A stretch of DNA of 64,000 bases. It comes from Diospyros lotus (lineage: Eukaryota; Streptophyta; Magnoliopsida; Ericales; Ebenaceae). The stretch spans positions 14,770,753-14,834,752 of the forward strand of contig NC_068349.1 of the NCBI RefSeq assembly GCF_014633365.1, read 5' to 3'. The notes below the pieces were generated by a model. The model searched no databases. It was not told the DNA's origin and saw only the letters and a program-made list of their open reading frames with translations. This document shows, piece by piece, positions 1 through 14,602 of the stretch. Position 1 is the first letter of the stretch. Every line of letters begins with the position of its first letter. Made by a program: the position numbers and the translations under genes.

Positions 1-3000
1 ATTACTCCACAGGTGTTTGATGGCACCAACTACCAGATGTGGACAGTGTGCATGGAGACCTATTTGGTGGCCCTAGATCTCTGGGAGGCAGTGGAAGAGG
101 ACTATGAGGTACCTGCACTTTCTGCTAATCCTACTATGGCACAAATAAAAGCACATAAGGAGAAGAAGACCAGAAAATCAAAGGCAAAAGCTTTCCTATT
201 TGCAGAAGTGTCACCAACAGTTTTCACTCGAATTATGTCATTCAAATTAGCAAAAGAGATATGGGACTATCTCAAGAGTAAATATGCAGGTGATGAGAGA
301 ATTAAGAACATGCAAATTCTGAATCTAATCAGAGAATTTGAACTTCAAAGGATGAGAGAGTCTGAGTCCATCAAGGACTATTCTGACAAGTTGTTGGGTA
401 TAGCAAATAGAGTTGGATTGCTGGGAGTAGAATTTAAAGATTCAAGGATTGTAGAAAAGATTCTTGTCTCAGTCCCTGAGAGGTATGAAGCATCAATTAC
501 TGCTCTTGAGAATACTAAGGATTTGTCGAAAATTGCTCTTGCAAAATTGCTAAATGCGCTTCAAGCATAAGAGAAGAGAAGGCAAATGAGGGAAGATATT
601 GAAGTTAGAGGAGCCTTAACTGTCAAGCATCAAAGCACAACAAAAGGCAAGTGGAAAGGCAAGAAAAAAGATGCTGAAAACAGTGCCACCAATGCTACAC
701 CAGCTGATGCTAATGGCAAAAAAGAGACTCAAAAGAAGTCCTATCCTCCATGTCAGCACTGCAACAGGAAAGGCCATCCACCTTTCAAATGCTGGAGAAG
801 GCCAGATGCAAAGTGCTCTAAGTGCAACCAGAAAGGGCATGCAGCAATCATTTGCAGATCCAAGTATAAGCAACATGAAGAAGAAGCCAAAGCTGTTGAT
901 CAAGAGGAGGAAGATCACCTCTTTGTGGTAACCAGCTTCTCCAGCATGAATTCAAGTGAGAATTGGTTGATAGACAGTGGCTGCACCAACCACATGACCC
1001 ATAACAAAGAGCTCTTCACTGAATTGGGTAAGGCAAGCTTATCAAAGGTCAGAGTGGGTGATGGCAAATACATAACAATAAGAGGAAAAGGTATTGTATC
1101 CATTCAGACTTGTCTTGATACAAAGTTAATTTTTGGTGTGCTTTATATACCTAAAATAGACAAGAACTTACTAAGTGTGGGACAATTGATTGAAAATGGA
1201 AACAAAGTTTTGTTTGAGAGAAAAAACCATCTAATTCAAGATGCAATAGGGAAAACTTTGTTTAGAATAAAGATGAGTGGAAAAAGCTTTGTTTAAATCC
1301 ATTGGAGGAGGAGCAAATTGCTTTTTCAGTAAAGGGTAACATCTCTGAGTTGTGGCATAAGAGGTTAGGGCATTTTAATTATAAAGGCCTATTGCAAATG
1401 AAGTCAAAGGAAGTAGCTATAGGACTTCCAGAACTTGTAAATCAAGTCCCATCTTGTAAGGCCTGCCAAACAGGAAAACAATCCAGAAAACCCTTTCCTA
1501 AAGTAGCTTGGAGAGCCACTAAGAAGTTGCAGCTAGTTCATACAGACATAGCTGGCCCTCAAAGAACCCCTTCATTGAATGCCAGCCTTTATTATGCTAT
1601 GTTCATTGATGATTTAACTAGAATGTGCTGGATCTATTTTTTGAAGCACAAGTCAGAGGTTGCACAAGCATTTTGGAAGTTCAAAGCTAAAGTTGAGAAT
1701 GAAAGTGGGGGTGAAGATTCAGGTTTTGAGGTCTGATAATGGAAGAGAGTATCCTTCTGAGGCCTTCAACAATTTCTATGAAGATGCAGGCATACATCAT
1801 CAGTTAACAGCCCCATACACTCCACAACAAAATGTAATGAGTGAGAGAAGGAATAGGTATATATTGGAAATGACTAGATGCTTGCTGCATGAGAAAAATC
1901 TGCCTAAAACACTATGGGCAGAAGCTGCAAATGCAGTTGTGTACTTGCAAAACAGGCTTCTCTCAAGGGCAGTGCGAGATGTGACACCTTTTGAAGCTTG
2001 GTATGGTTACAAACCAAGTTTACTCCATCTCAAAGTGTTTGGCATCTTGTGTTTCACTCATGTGTCTCATGTCAAGAGGGATAAATTGGATGAAAGAGCA
2101 CTACCTGGAGTCTTTATTAGGTACAACTCTACATCCAAAGCTTACAGAGTTTTCCAACCACAGAATGAGAAGATAGTTGTAAGCCGAGATGTTCAGTTCT
2201 TTGAAGAAGAAGAGTGGGATTGGAATGACAAAGTAGAAGAGAGGCAGAATTTAAAGCTAAATGACTTTGTCTCTATAGATTAGAATTTGGTGAATGATGA
2301 AGATGTTGTGGATGATAGACCTGTGAGAGGTACCAGGCTACTCACTGATGTTTATCAAATGTGCAATGTAGCTGTTTGTGAACCTACCAGCTATGATAAG
2401 GCCAAACAAAGCAAGGAATGGAGAGCAGCAATGGAGGAGGAGTTGTTCATGATAGAAAAGAACCAGACCTGGAAGCTTGTTGATAAACCTCAAGACAAAA
2501 ATATTGTTAGGGTTAAGTGGGTGTTTAAAACAAAGCTCAATGCAGATGGGACAGTCAACAAGTACAAGGCAAGACTTGTGGTGAAAGGGTATGCACAAAT
2601 ACCTGGAGTTGACTATTCTGATACATTTGCTCTAGTTGCAAGGTTGGACATCATCAGACTTCTTCTTGCTATTGCTGCACAGATGGGTTGGCAGGTGCAT
2701 CAATTTGATGTGAAGTCTGTTTTTCAAATGGATATTTGGAGGAAGAGATTTATGTTGATCAACCTGAGGGTTATGTGAAAAAGGGAGAAGAAGACAACGT
2801 TTATCTCCTAAAGAAAGCCCTTTATGGTTTAAAGCAGGCTCCTAGAGCCTGGTATAGCAAGATTGATGAGCACTTGAAGAACTTGAACTTTTGTAAAAGC
2901 TTGTCAGAGTCAACTTTATATGTAAAGAAGGTTGAATATGAGATTCTTGTTGTGTCACTATATGTTGATGACCTGCTGGTGACTGGGAGCAATTTGAGCA

Positions 3001-3904
3001 TGATTAAGCAGTTTAAATAGGAAATGAGGGAGCTCTTTGAGATGATTAGACCTAGGGTTGATGGATTTCTTTTTGGGAATGGAAGTCAGGCAAAAAGATC
3101 ATGAAATCTTCATATGTCAGAAAAAGTATGCTAAGGAGATTCTAAATAAGTTCAACCTTAAAGAATGCAAGGGTATGAATACTCCTATGAATGCTAAGGA
3201 AAAGCTAAGCAAAAATGATAGAACAGAAAGAGTAGATTAGGTGCAGTTTAGAAGCATGGTTGGCTGCCTCATGTACCTTACGGCCACCAGACCTGACATC
3301 TTGAATGCAGTAAGCATTTTGTCAAGGTTTATGCATTATCCTACTGAAATGCATCTCAAAGCAGCTAAAAGGGTGTTAAGGTATGTCAAAAATACCTGTA
3401 ATTTTGGAATTAAGTTCGAAAGTGTGAGGAATTCAAGATGATAGGGTATTCAGACAATGATTGGGGAGGTTTTGTAGATGATCCAAAGAGCACTTCAGGA
3501 TATTGTTTCTTCCTTGGGTCTGGTGCATTCTCTTGGTGCTCAAAGAAGCAAGACATAGTGGCTCAGTCAACTGCAGAGGTTGAATTCATTGCTGCTACAG
3601 CAGCTGTAAATCAAGCTCTATGGTTAAGGAAAATTCTAGTTGATCTAAACCTAAAGAAGAAGGAGAACACTGAGATTCTTGTTGATAATCAAGCTGCCAT
3701 AGCCATTTCAAGGAATCTAGTGTTTCATGGGAAGACAAAGCACTTTAATATCAAGCTTTCTTCCTAAGAGAAGTACAGCAAATTGGAGAAGTGAAGTTGG
3801 TCTACTACAAGTCTGAATGTCAAGTGGCAGACATGTTCACAAAACCTTTGCCAGCTAGCGGGTTTGAAGATTTAAGAGTTAAACTTGGTGTTTGCAACTC
3901 CTAA
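1..3904 (+). pseudogene. Ty1/copia gag-pol, copy A (cut by window start)
   Basis: Polyprotein of a copia retrotransposon, broken into several frames. In order: gag of the UBN2/DUF4219 type (13-570); two CCHC zinc knuckles near 750-860; an aspartic protease with DSGCTNH near 973; the integrase zinc region LWHKRLGHFN near 1350; the integrase core with HTDIAGP and RSDNGREY; reverse transcriptase with YVDDLL near 2962; and copia RNase H to the stop at 3902-3904. Base 1 equals base 37610 of copy B. Copy A has damage that copy B lacks: a stop at 568-570, a stop near 3018, and one-base deletions near 2718, 3420 and 3755. Other lesions are shared, such as the stop after the protease near 1294 and those near 2281 and 3238, so the element was already dead when the locus was copied. 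The 5' LTR lies outside the window. Confidence 0.95.
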
Positions 3905-3915
3905 ACAAGGAGGAG

Positions 3916-4206
3916 TGTTAGCTGACGTGTTTAGGAGTGCATGCTGATGTGGATTTCAAGTGTTTTGTTTTTGTTGTACTTTGCATTTGAATAAATCAGG
4001 TTAATTCCACTTTTCTAGGAAGTGGTTAGTTGTTTGTTGTGATCATAGGATAACTTCTAGCCATGATCTTAGTGATTGAATTTTCTGTCCTCTGTTTATT
4101 CTCTAAGGATTTTAGAAATTATTTGATTTTTATGCATCTTATTCCTCACATTTGTGCTGCACATCTTTCTCTCTCTACCTGTGTTCTTGCCTTTCAAATT
4201 GCAACA
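3916..4206 (+). repeat. 3' LTR of copia copy A, followed by TSD GCGAC
   Basis: A TG...CA terminal repeat of 291 bp directly after the purine tract AACAAGGAGGAG. It is followed by GCGAC at 4207-4211, the same five bases that flank copy B. It differs from the copy B 3' LTR by only one substitution and one single-base deletion. Confidence 0.93.
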
Positions 4207-4454
4207 GCGACAATATTATCTTGAGTTTTATTATTAGATGAAAAGGAAAGCAGAAGATTTGGAGAAGATGCCTCCTTTTCCAGTACATTTTCCCCTCGGA
4301 TGTGACCTTTTTCTCATCCGAGGAACTTAAAAACCACACAATAACACTTCATGAAGGCAGTGTAAACTTGCCCAATTGCCTCAATCACTCAACAAAAAGC
4401 CTCACCACTGGGAATCATAATTCATAATTCATAGTTCACAGTCATTGGTGGGAT

Positions 4455-6447
<1,993 letters not shown>

Positions 6448-6547
6448 NNNNNNNNNNNNNNNNNNNNNNNNNNNNNNNNNNNNNNNNNNNNNNNNNNNNN
6501 NNNNNNNNNNNNNNNNNNNNNNNNNNNNNNNNNNNNNNNNNNNNNNN
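6448..6547. other. Assembly gap of exactly 100 N
   Basis: One hundred unknown bases. The duplicated copy A sequence stops on the left of the gap. The sequence on the right is unrelated to what follows in copy B, so the join is not supported by homology. Confidence 0.99.
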
Positions 6548-6937
6548 TCGGTGTATTACATGCAACTAACATTAATTGATGACACCACTCCAATATATAT
6601 TAAGCATTAATTCAGAATTGCAACCGTTGAAAATTTAACCTAGTGTGCATCTTTAGTCGTTACCCAACACGTATATATACACGGTTCATTGTCAATGCAT
6701 AACATGGGGCCAATTTTGCATCAATTGTGCCATATTATTTATTATCGTTGCAAATAATTTTATTGATACATCACACACACCCATATATTAATAATCCAAC
6801 ATTACTATTGGTTTCAGTATTACTTAATAATAGAATAATAATAATAATTGTTTTTTTTGTCGTGACAGAACAATGATTTGTAATCGAGAAATTCTTAATC
6901 AAGCCGTTCTAAATACTGCAAATGAGAACACAATCAA
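6548..6937. other. AT-rich intergenic stretch, nothing recognised
   Basis: AT-rich sequence with short runs such as AATAATAAT and no convincing reading frame or repeat partner in the window. It ends at the target site of the chromovirus. Confidence 0.5.
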
Positions 6938-6942
6938 AAGAA

Positions 6943-7296
6943 TGTGTTATTGCCTCCTTTTCTTTCTTATTATTACTTTATTATTTTCTAATGTTGAATA
7001 AGTCTTATGTATCTTGTTTAGTTGCGCTAAATATTACGAGAAAATTGTTCTTCTCCTATTTAGATGGAAGGTGGTTCTGTAATTGTTTTTTTTTCTTTAT
7101 TTCTTATTTGTTGGTGTTTGTTGTGTAGACGAGACTATTTAAATAAGCCAAGTCAGTTCTTGAAGGATATGTTATTAGTTTTTCTTCAAACACCCTGTTG
7201 TTGTTGATAGGTGAAAGGTTCCTCAATAAACCTTAAACAACTTCTATTTCCTTAATTATCATCATAGGTAAAAAATGAAGTACTCAGTTTATACCA
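6943..7296 (+). repeat. 5' LTR of the chromovirus
   Basis: It matches 14247-14597 along its length, for example the shared block around GAATAAGTCTTATGTATC. It starts TGTG and ends ATACCA just before the primer-binding site. The last few bases differ from the 3' LTR end, so the exact boundary is approximate. Confidence 0.85.
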
Positions 7297-7299
7297 AAG

Positions 7300-7311
7300 T
7301 GGTATCAGAGC
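7300..7311 (+). promoter_or_regulatory. Primer-binding site, initiator-Met tRNA
   Basis: TGGTATCAGAGC, the usual complement of the 3' end of plant initiator methionine tRNA, three bases after the 5' LTR. Confidence 0.92.
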
Positions 7312-7317
7312 ACAGAA

Positions 7318-8260
7318 ATGGATTCTAGAGTGGAGAAATTGGAAGTAGATGTCAACTCTCTCACCATTAGTCAACAACAAATTCTTGACAAGTTGAAAGA
7401 ACTTTCTATCCAATTCAACACTAGAGCTAGTTCACAACCCACAAATGGCCAACTTGATCTGGAATGTGAGAACTCATAGGCTCCGCTCCCGAATCCGACT
7501 CGGCACATGGGCGACACCAGTGGAATAGCACAGCAGGGATCACACTATGCACCTCGATTTGTCAAACTTGATTTTCTGTTGTTCAAGGGAGAAGAAGATA
7601 CTACGAGCTGGTTTTGTAGAGTGAATCAGTTTTTTAAATTCAATCACACCCCAGAAGTAGATCGAGTGGCTTTGGCATCCTTTCATTTGAAAAGAGATGC
7701 TCAATTTAGTATCAACTACTCAAACAGAAGAAGGGGGTACTAACGTGGAAAGAGTTCCAAGATGGATTAAATCTTTGGTTTGGTGTTACTAAATTTCAAG
7801 ACTTTTTTGGAAACTTGATTAAGTTGCAACAGGTTGGTTCAGTACGAGATTATCAGACTCAATTCGAAAAATTGTTAGCTAAAGTGGGGTATCTTCCTCT
7901 GAACCGCCTAGTAAGTTGTTTTATTAGCGGCTTGAAAGAGTCCATCAAAGTTGATATACTAGTTAGCTGCCCTGTAACCTTGTCAATACCCATCGGTTTA
8001 GCTCGATTGTATGAAGCTCGCAATACATCACAACGCCGACTTACAATAACAACAGACTTGAGAAAAAATTATTTTCCTCAGTAGGAGGGGAAAAACAACA
8101 ACAACACCACTCTCTCGGTCCGACGATTATCACCAACTGAACTGCAAGAATGACGTGTGAAAGGCTTTTGTTACAATTGTAATGAAAAATTTGTTCCAGG
8201 TCATCGGTGTAAGAAGTTATTCCTGATTGAACTCTATGAAGCAAAAGGAGACGGCGATAT
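7318..8260 (+). pseudogene. Chromovirus gag
   Basis: An ATG at 7318, seven bases after the primer site, opens a frame with an in-frame TAG near 7477 that resumes through 7743. The gag core is recognisable (a WFCRVNQFF-like stretch, then DYQTQFEKLLAKVG near 7851). A single zinc knuckle, CYNCNEKFVPGHRC, lies near 8166-8207. Frame changes occur near 7743 and between 8084 and 8157. The product would be the capsid and nucleic-acid-binding protein. No intact copy is encoded. Confidence 0.85.
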
Positions 8261-8299
8261 GGTTATGGAAGAAGACACAGATCAGACATCCTTGAATGA

Positions 8300-9659
8300 C
8301 ATGCCAAAAATTTCCTTGCATACTATTTCAGGATCACGAGCCCCAGAGACAATGACAGTCAGAGGCACCATCGGATGCATATCCACCATTGTTTTGGTTG
8401 ATTCGGGAAGCACTCATAACTTCATCAGTGAAGTTTTAGCAAAAAATGTGGGCTCACAACCAATACAAAGAGGGCAGTTTGAAGTAATGGTGGCATTCGA
8501 TGAACGTTTATCTAGTTAGGGAAAGTGCAAGAGTGTAAAGTTGCTCCTACAAGGAATTCTTGTGTCTATTGATTTTTCTTTACTGCCTTTGGAAGGATAT
8601 GATATTGTTTTGGGCATGCAATGGTTACAAACACTTGGTTCAATCTTGTGGGACTTTGCAAAATTACAGATAAAGTTCAAAGTAGCAGAGGTAGAGGTGA
8701 TTTTACAAGGAGAGTCATGTCCTACAGATCAAATAGTGGGGGAACTAAAATTCATTAAAGAGGTACGAAAAGGGTATAAAGGTATGCTGTTCCAATTATT
8801 TTCTCCTGAAAATTTAAAACCTTCACAAGAAGAACAATATCCATCTACTCACTTGCAACAGCTCCTGGACAAATTCCAACATGTCTTTAAAGAACTAAAC
8901 AACCTACCACCGTCTCGCACCCATGATCACAAGGTTCCATTAATACCAGGAAGTGGACTAGTTTGTGTTAAGCCATATCGATATCCATATTATCAAAAGA
9001 CGAAGATTGAACGACTTGTAGTAGAGATGCTTTCTACAAGAGTGATTAAGCCAAGTAACAGTCCTATTCCTCTCTTATCATTTTGGTTAAAAAAACATGA
9101 CAGCTCCTGGAGAATATGTGTCAACTACCGTGCTCTTAATAAGATCACAATCAAGTATAAGTTTTCGATTCCTATTATTTATGAGCTACTAGATGAGTTA
9201 AATGGGGAAAAAATATTTTCAAAGCTTGACTTGCGAAGCAGGTACCATCAAATTTGGTTAGTTCCAGAGGATACTGCTAAGACAGCTTTTCGTGGACATC
9301 ATGCCCACTACGAATTTTTAGTGATGCCGTTTGATCTCTCCAATGCACCCTCAACTTTTCAAGCCTTAATGAACGAGGTATTCCAAGAATATTTGCGTAA
9401 ATTTATTTTAATATTTTTTGACGATATTCTTGTTTATAGTTGGTCTTGGAAAGAACACCTTCACCATTTGGAACTAGCCTTAACTGTATTAAGAAGTCAC
9501 CAGTTGTTTCTCACGAGAGAAAAGTGTCAGTTTGGGCAGTGACAAGTCCATTACCTTGGCCATGTGATTTCTGATAAAGGGGTTGCCATGGATCAAGACA
9601 AGATCGCCGCTATGGTTAATTGGCCTAAACCTGCCACCCACCAAAAGCTTTGAGAGGGT
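8300..9659 (+). pseudogene. Chromovirus protease and reverse transcriptase (5' part of pol)
   Basis: A retropepsin-type active site, VDSGSTHNFIS, lies near 8397. The reverse transcriptase follows with KPYRYP near 8970, FSKLDLRSRYHQI near 9220 and the catalytic FFDDILVYS near 9415, where the usual YxDD is FFDD. There is a stop at 8517-8519 and another near 9541, after which VHYLGHVIS continues in frame. The reading is cut at 9659 by the solo LTR and resumes at 12222 with the classic GLTGYY motif. Confidence 0.9.
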
Positions 9660-12216
9660 TGTAACACCCCGCTTTTTCTCTTACCGAGCGTGTCACTATG
9701 CTGGGGCCCAAAATATACGTAAATTATTTTTTTCTTTTTTTCTTGGTACATAATTTAAACCTTAAGTACTGAGTCCCGAACAAAACCCCCAGTAAATCAT
9801 TAAAAAAGCGGAAGCGATAATCGAAACCTGATATGGTACATAATCAATTCACTTTATTTATAACATAAGAATCCGTACCATAATTAATATCATATCCTCG
9901 ATATTGAAATACATAAATACATGGAGATTCCATAATATTCTAACAAGACTAATCATCAATAAAGCATCAGCTAAAACATATCCGAGTCAGCTCGCTGAAT
10001 CCATCGGCCACGCCATCACGTGCTGACATATCTCAACCTGCTCCTTGCCTGAGCTGTAAGTCTAAACTAGAACATGGAATGTTCCAGGGGCATAACCCAT
10101 TAGAAGATGAAACTTCTAATAAGGGTCCAAAACATATATACGAATGCATGATGCAATAACATGAACAACATTTTCCCTTAGTGTAACTTCCCTGGCCCGC
10201 AAGCCCAACTAGGAATCCTAGGCAAATCCCGAACCTCTGCAAGATAAGCCTAACGTTATTCCCTCAACACCCTTGGGGAATTACGGCTACACTCTGAGGG
10301 CGACATCCCATTCCCATGCACAAATATCAATATGACAATAATATCGTGCCATGCAAATATCACGACTTTCCATGCAATATGACAAAATTAATATTGCATT
10401 CATATATAGCATGCATATAAACAATCATCTCATAAATATCATATAGGATAGGATAACTCACAAAACCATGTTTAGGATAAAAATTACTCACCTTTTGAGA
10501 TAAACTTGCATTTTCTCGAAAAGCGTGCATCACCTCAATATGCGTGCCCCGCCTTGATTTTCATGCCAACTCTCAAAAGTTCCACCAATCACATCATCTC
10601 GATCTCCTCAATCATAAAATAATATTTAATCACTAAATATCCTCAATATTCCATTTATTTCCTTTTATTTCCTATTTTCCTTCATTTTCCTTCATTTTTC
10701 CTTCTAAAAAATCCCAATAATTACATCAAGACTATTTCCTCAAATCTATCTTCACAACAATTCATAATATGCTATAAATTCAAAGGAAAAATACTGGACT
10801 TACTCGTATTGCGCGTTTTCACGCAAAACGAGATTTTTTGGTGCAAAAATCGAGACATCAAAAATCCAAACTTCAAAACTTTTTACACGGAACCCTGTAA
10901 AATAATTTTCTGGATTTTACAAGATTTTTTCCAGAATTTTGGTAGGCCCCACGCTTCCTCACGCGCTGGCGCGTGGGTTGCGCGTGTTGACCAACGCGTG
11001 TGGCCCACGCGCCGGTCATCTTCTCAGGCGCCGGCCATGCCGGCGATGCTGGTTTTTGATGCCATCTTCTTCCTCTCCTTTAGTAGATCCACTTGGCATA
11101 TCTTTGAGCTTGAAATGAGACCGGAAGGCCTCCGATTTGCCGGCAAAAGGCTTGGTTAGACCGCCCGCCTCCAAACTTCGGCGAGCTTCAAAACCCTATC
11201 AAAACTCCATGAAAATGCTCCAAAGTTTCTAGATATGCTCTACACCTCATGGGCTTCAAAAGCCCCTTATTTTGGAGCTCCAATTCATTCAATACAAGCC
11301 TCGATTTGAAGCTTCTATTTCTCCCAAAATTCGGCCGCTACGAATGCCTATATATAAGCAATAACGAACCTTCAAACACCCTTGGACACTCGACCCACCG
11401 GCTTAGGAGTCTCACCCACCCTTGGGTGAGCCTCGAATCGGCCTCAACTGACCACAAAAATCCATTTGCAGGCGCACCAAAAATCCGGCCAACTTTCGAC
11501 CGTTTTTTCTTCAAAATTCGGCCATCACAATGGCTTTTGTCGGGCAAGCTCTTTACAAAAGATGCTCCCCCGACCAAGCCTCGTGCAACCTCATGGAAAA
11601 AATCGGCCATGGCAGACCGGTCAGATTTGCCCATGCTAGCTTTTTTGGAAAATTGCATTTTGGCCCCTCAACTTTTGGTATTCTCATTTTGGCCATTTTC
11701 CACCTAACCCCTGAACTTTTGATAATTTATTTCAAGACTCTCAAGTCCTAAAACATCAATTTGACCCCTAAAGATTCTGAAAAAATATCGTTTCGGCCTC
11801 CCTCTAGCAATTTTGAAAAACTGCACTTAGGCTCGAATCTTCGTTTTGGCCCTAAACCTCTTCGTTTCTTCTTGAAACCACTGAAGGGTTGTTCCTTATG
11901 AAAAACCGAAGCCCCCTCAAGCTTCCGTTGACTTCCAGGAAGTCGTCTATAATAATTCAGTATTGCAGCCTAATTAGCAGTTATATTTTTGTTGCACCGA
12001 AAACTGTTCCCGATCCAATTTCTTTCAGCACCATAAATCCTATCTCAAGGTTTTCGTTAATGCCACATCATTTTCTTTTGGCATCTCAGCTCCAGGGAAC
12101 TTCCGGCAGTCAATTTGGTCAATTTTTCTAGCTATTCAGATACCAATTTTCTCTGAAATCCCATTTCTTTAATAAATTGCTTATTTTTAATTAACCCAAA
12201 TTTCTCGAATATTACA
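9660..12216. mobile_element. Large gypsy-type solo LTR inside chromovirus pol, TSD AGGGT
   Basis: A 2,557 bp insertion starting TGTAACACCCC and ending ATATTACA, flanked by a perfect AGGGT duplication at 9655-9659 and 12217-12221. TG...CA ends with a 5 bp TSD and no coding capacity fit a solo LTR. Removing it restores the RT/RNase H reading of the host element. The architecture (GC-rich middle, an AT-rich end with cytosine-poor tracts) resembles the other large LTRs at 17310, 31078, 49340 and 58551, which I take to be one broad gypsy lineage. Confidence 0.88.
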
Positions 12217-12221
12217 AGGGT

Positions 12222-14237
12222 TCCTTGGGTTGACAGGTTACTATTACAAGTTCATTAAGAACTATGGAAATATCGCAGGGCCATTGACTCGGATGCTTAA
12301 AAATGACTCATTTATATGGTCGCCTATAACAGATACTACCCTTCCAGAATCTAAAATCAGTAATGATGTAAGCTCTTGTATTAGCTCTACCTAATTTTGC
12401 TTAAAATTTTATCGTGGAATGTGATGCCAGCGGTTTAGGGGTGGAGCTATATTGATGCAAGACTGACCAATAGCTTTTTACAATCAAGCGTTGCAAGGAA
12501 AGAAATTTACTATTGTCAACAAGAAAGAAATTTTGGCCTTAGTCTTGGCTGTACAATGATGGCGTCCCTATTTACTCGAGCGACAATTCATAGTGAGAAC
12601 ATACCACCACAGTTTGAAGTACCTATGGGCCCAAAACATCACCACTTTAGCTCAACAAAGATGGTTATGTAAATTGACGGCGTTTGATTTCGTCATAAAA
12701 TACAAGAAGGGACCTGAAAATATTGTGGCTGATGCTTTATCTCGAAGAGAAGATGATGCAAGGGAGGCAAAACTATCAGGTGAGTTAGCAGTAATCTCTC
12801 AACCATTGTCAAATTGGGTAACTACAATCAAAGAAGAAATTAACTCTAAAACAGATTTGCAAGACTTAGTTCAACGAATCCAAGGAGATGAAGCCGTGGG
12901 ATCATGGAAGCTTGTTCATGGGATGATTTTTTTAAAGAAAGAATTTATCTAGCTACAGATTCACCATTAATCCCTGATATCATAGAGTAGTTTCATAACA
13001 ACTCTCATGAAGGGTATCATAAAACCCTAAAGCGGATTTGGGCCAACTTTTACTGGACGGGAATGAGAAAAAAATCAAGGAGTTTATAGCTACATGCGAC
13101 ATTTGCCAACGCCACAAGTCTGAACAACTTGCTCCCGTTGGGCTTCTCCAATCACTGCTAATTTCGAATCAGGTATGGGAGGATATATAAATGGATTTTA
13201 TCGATGGTTTATCGGTATCTAAAGGCAAAACTACAATTTTTGTCGTGGTTGATAGACTAACCAAGTGCGCACATTTTATTCCATTATCCCATCCATATAC
13301 TATTATTGGTGCTGTTGAGATTTTTTTTTGAGAATATATTTAAATTGCATGGGATGCTGAGATCGATCGTTTGTGATTGAGATCCCACCTTCACAAGCAT
13401 CTTTTGGTCAAAGTTAATATTCAAGCGGAATGGTACAACTTTTAATTATAACTTTGCTTACCATCCGCAAACCGATGGCCAGAGTGAGGTGGTGAATCGT
13501 ACCCTTGAGATGTATCTAAGGTGTTTTTTGAGTTTGCTACCCAAAGAATGGTGTAACAGGTTAGCTTGGGCAGAGTACTGTTACAATACGAGTTAGCATT
13601 CCTCTATCAAAATGACTCCCTTTGAACTTGTTTATGGAAGGGCTCCACCTACATTGTTGACTTACATTCGGGTGCTATTGTTGTTGAGTCTATGGACCAT
13701 CAACTACAGATTTGAGATCAAGTTCTTAAAGACTTGAGAGTCACTCTTCAGGAGTCGCAGTCTCGTATGAAGAAGATTTTCGACCGACATCGTATGAAAC
13801 TAGAATTTAAAGTGGGAGACTGGGTTTATGTAAAACTCCAGCCTTATCAGCAGACATCAGTGGCAATAAGGAAAGTTGTTAAGCTAGCCCCAAAATATTA
13901 TGGGCCCTTCATGATTATAAAGAAAATAGGAGCAATTTCTTATAAGTTGAAATTGCCAACAGAGTCTAAAATTCATCCTGTGTTCCATGTTTCTCTTTTA
14001 AAGAAGAAGGTTAGCTCCAGGCATCCAATTCAAGGTGAACTTCTAGCGATTCTAATGGATACACGAACCATTTTCCCTATACCACAGGCAATTCTTGATT
14101 GACGTCAATGAAAACATGAAGATGAGATTCTCATTCATTGGAAGGGACTCTCACTTGCAAAAGCGACTTGGGAAAATCTTACTGCTATGCAAAAATAGTT
14201 TCCTTACCATAGCCTTGAGGACAAGGCTAATTTTTAA
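12222..14237 (+). pseudogene. Chromovirus RNase H, integrase and chromodomain (3' part of pol)
   Basis: It resumes with [14 protein letters not shown]. The RNase H region includes VECDASG near 12417 and ADALSRRE near 12730. The integrase zinc finger ends CDICQRHKS near 13096. The core has DFIDGL near 13197 and the YHPQTDGQSEVVNRT block near 13450, and PFELVYGRAPP follows near 13619. A chromodomain with EILIHWKGL and ATWENL lies at about 14120-14200 and normally tethers integrase to modified histones. Several frameshifts and stops are present, for example near 12953, 13330 and 13593. Confidence 0.88.
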
Positions 14238-14246
14238 GGGGAAGGG
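14236..14246 (+). promoter_or_regulatory. Polypurine tract of the chromovirus
   Basis: AAGGGGAAGGG immediately before the 3' LTR, the usual second-strand priming site. Confidence 0.8.
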
Positions 14247-14597
14247 TGTTGTTATGTGCCTCATTTATTTCTTATTATTACTTTATTATTTTCTAGTTAT
14301 TGAATAAGTCTTATGTATCTTGTTTCAGTTGCATTAGTATTACGGGAAGAATTGTTCTTCTCCTATTTAGATGGGTAGGTGGTTCTGTAACTATTTTTTC
14401 CTATTTGTTGGTGTTTGTTGTGGCAGACGAGGCTACTTAAAAAGCCAAGTCAGTTCTTGAAGGATATGTTATCAGTTTTCTTCAAACACCCTGTGTTGTT
14501 GATAGGTGAAAGGTTCCTCAGTAAACCTCAAATAACTTCTATTTCCTTAATTATCATCATAGGTAAAAAGGAAGTACTCAGTTCATACTAGAATGCA
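14247..14597 (+). repeat. 3' LTR of the chromovirus
   Basis: A 351 bp partner of 6943-7296, starting TGTTGTTATG and ending AATGCA, followed by the AAGAA target duplication. Confidence 0.87.
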
Positions 14598-14602
14598 AAG
14601 AA

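Larger units (their letters stand above)
6943..14597 (+). mobile_element. Ty3/gypsy chromovirus, decayed, interrupted by a solo LTR
   Basis: A full-length element bounded by LTRs at 6943-7296 and 14247-14597, with target duplication AAGAA at 6938-6942 and 14598-14602. Order: LTR, Met-tRNA primer site, gag, protease, RT, RNase H, integrase, chromodomain, purine tract, LTR. The pol order RT-RNase H-integrase and the C-terminal chromodomain identify a chromovirus. Many stops and frameshifts make it non-autonomous today. A foreign 2.56 kb LTR sits in pol at 9660-12216, so this element is older than that insertion. Confidence 0.9.

Noticed and set aside
616..918. Hydrophobic minus-strand frame opposite copia gag, repeated at 38225-38527
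   Set aside because: It is the antisense shadow of the zinc-knuckle region and its conservation is explained by the duplication.
10809..11751. Several frames of 70-150 codons between 10.8 and 11.75 kb
   Set aside because: They are inside the solo LTR at 9660-12216 and show no recognisable domain.
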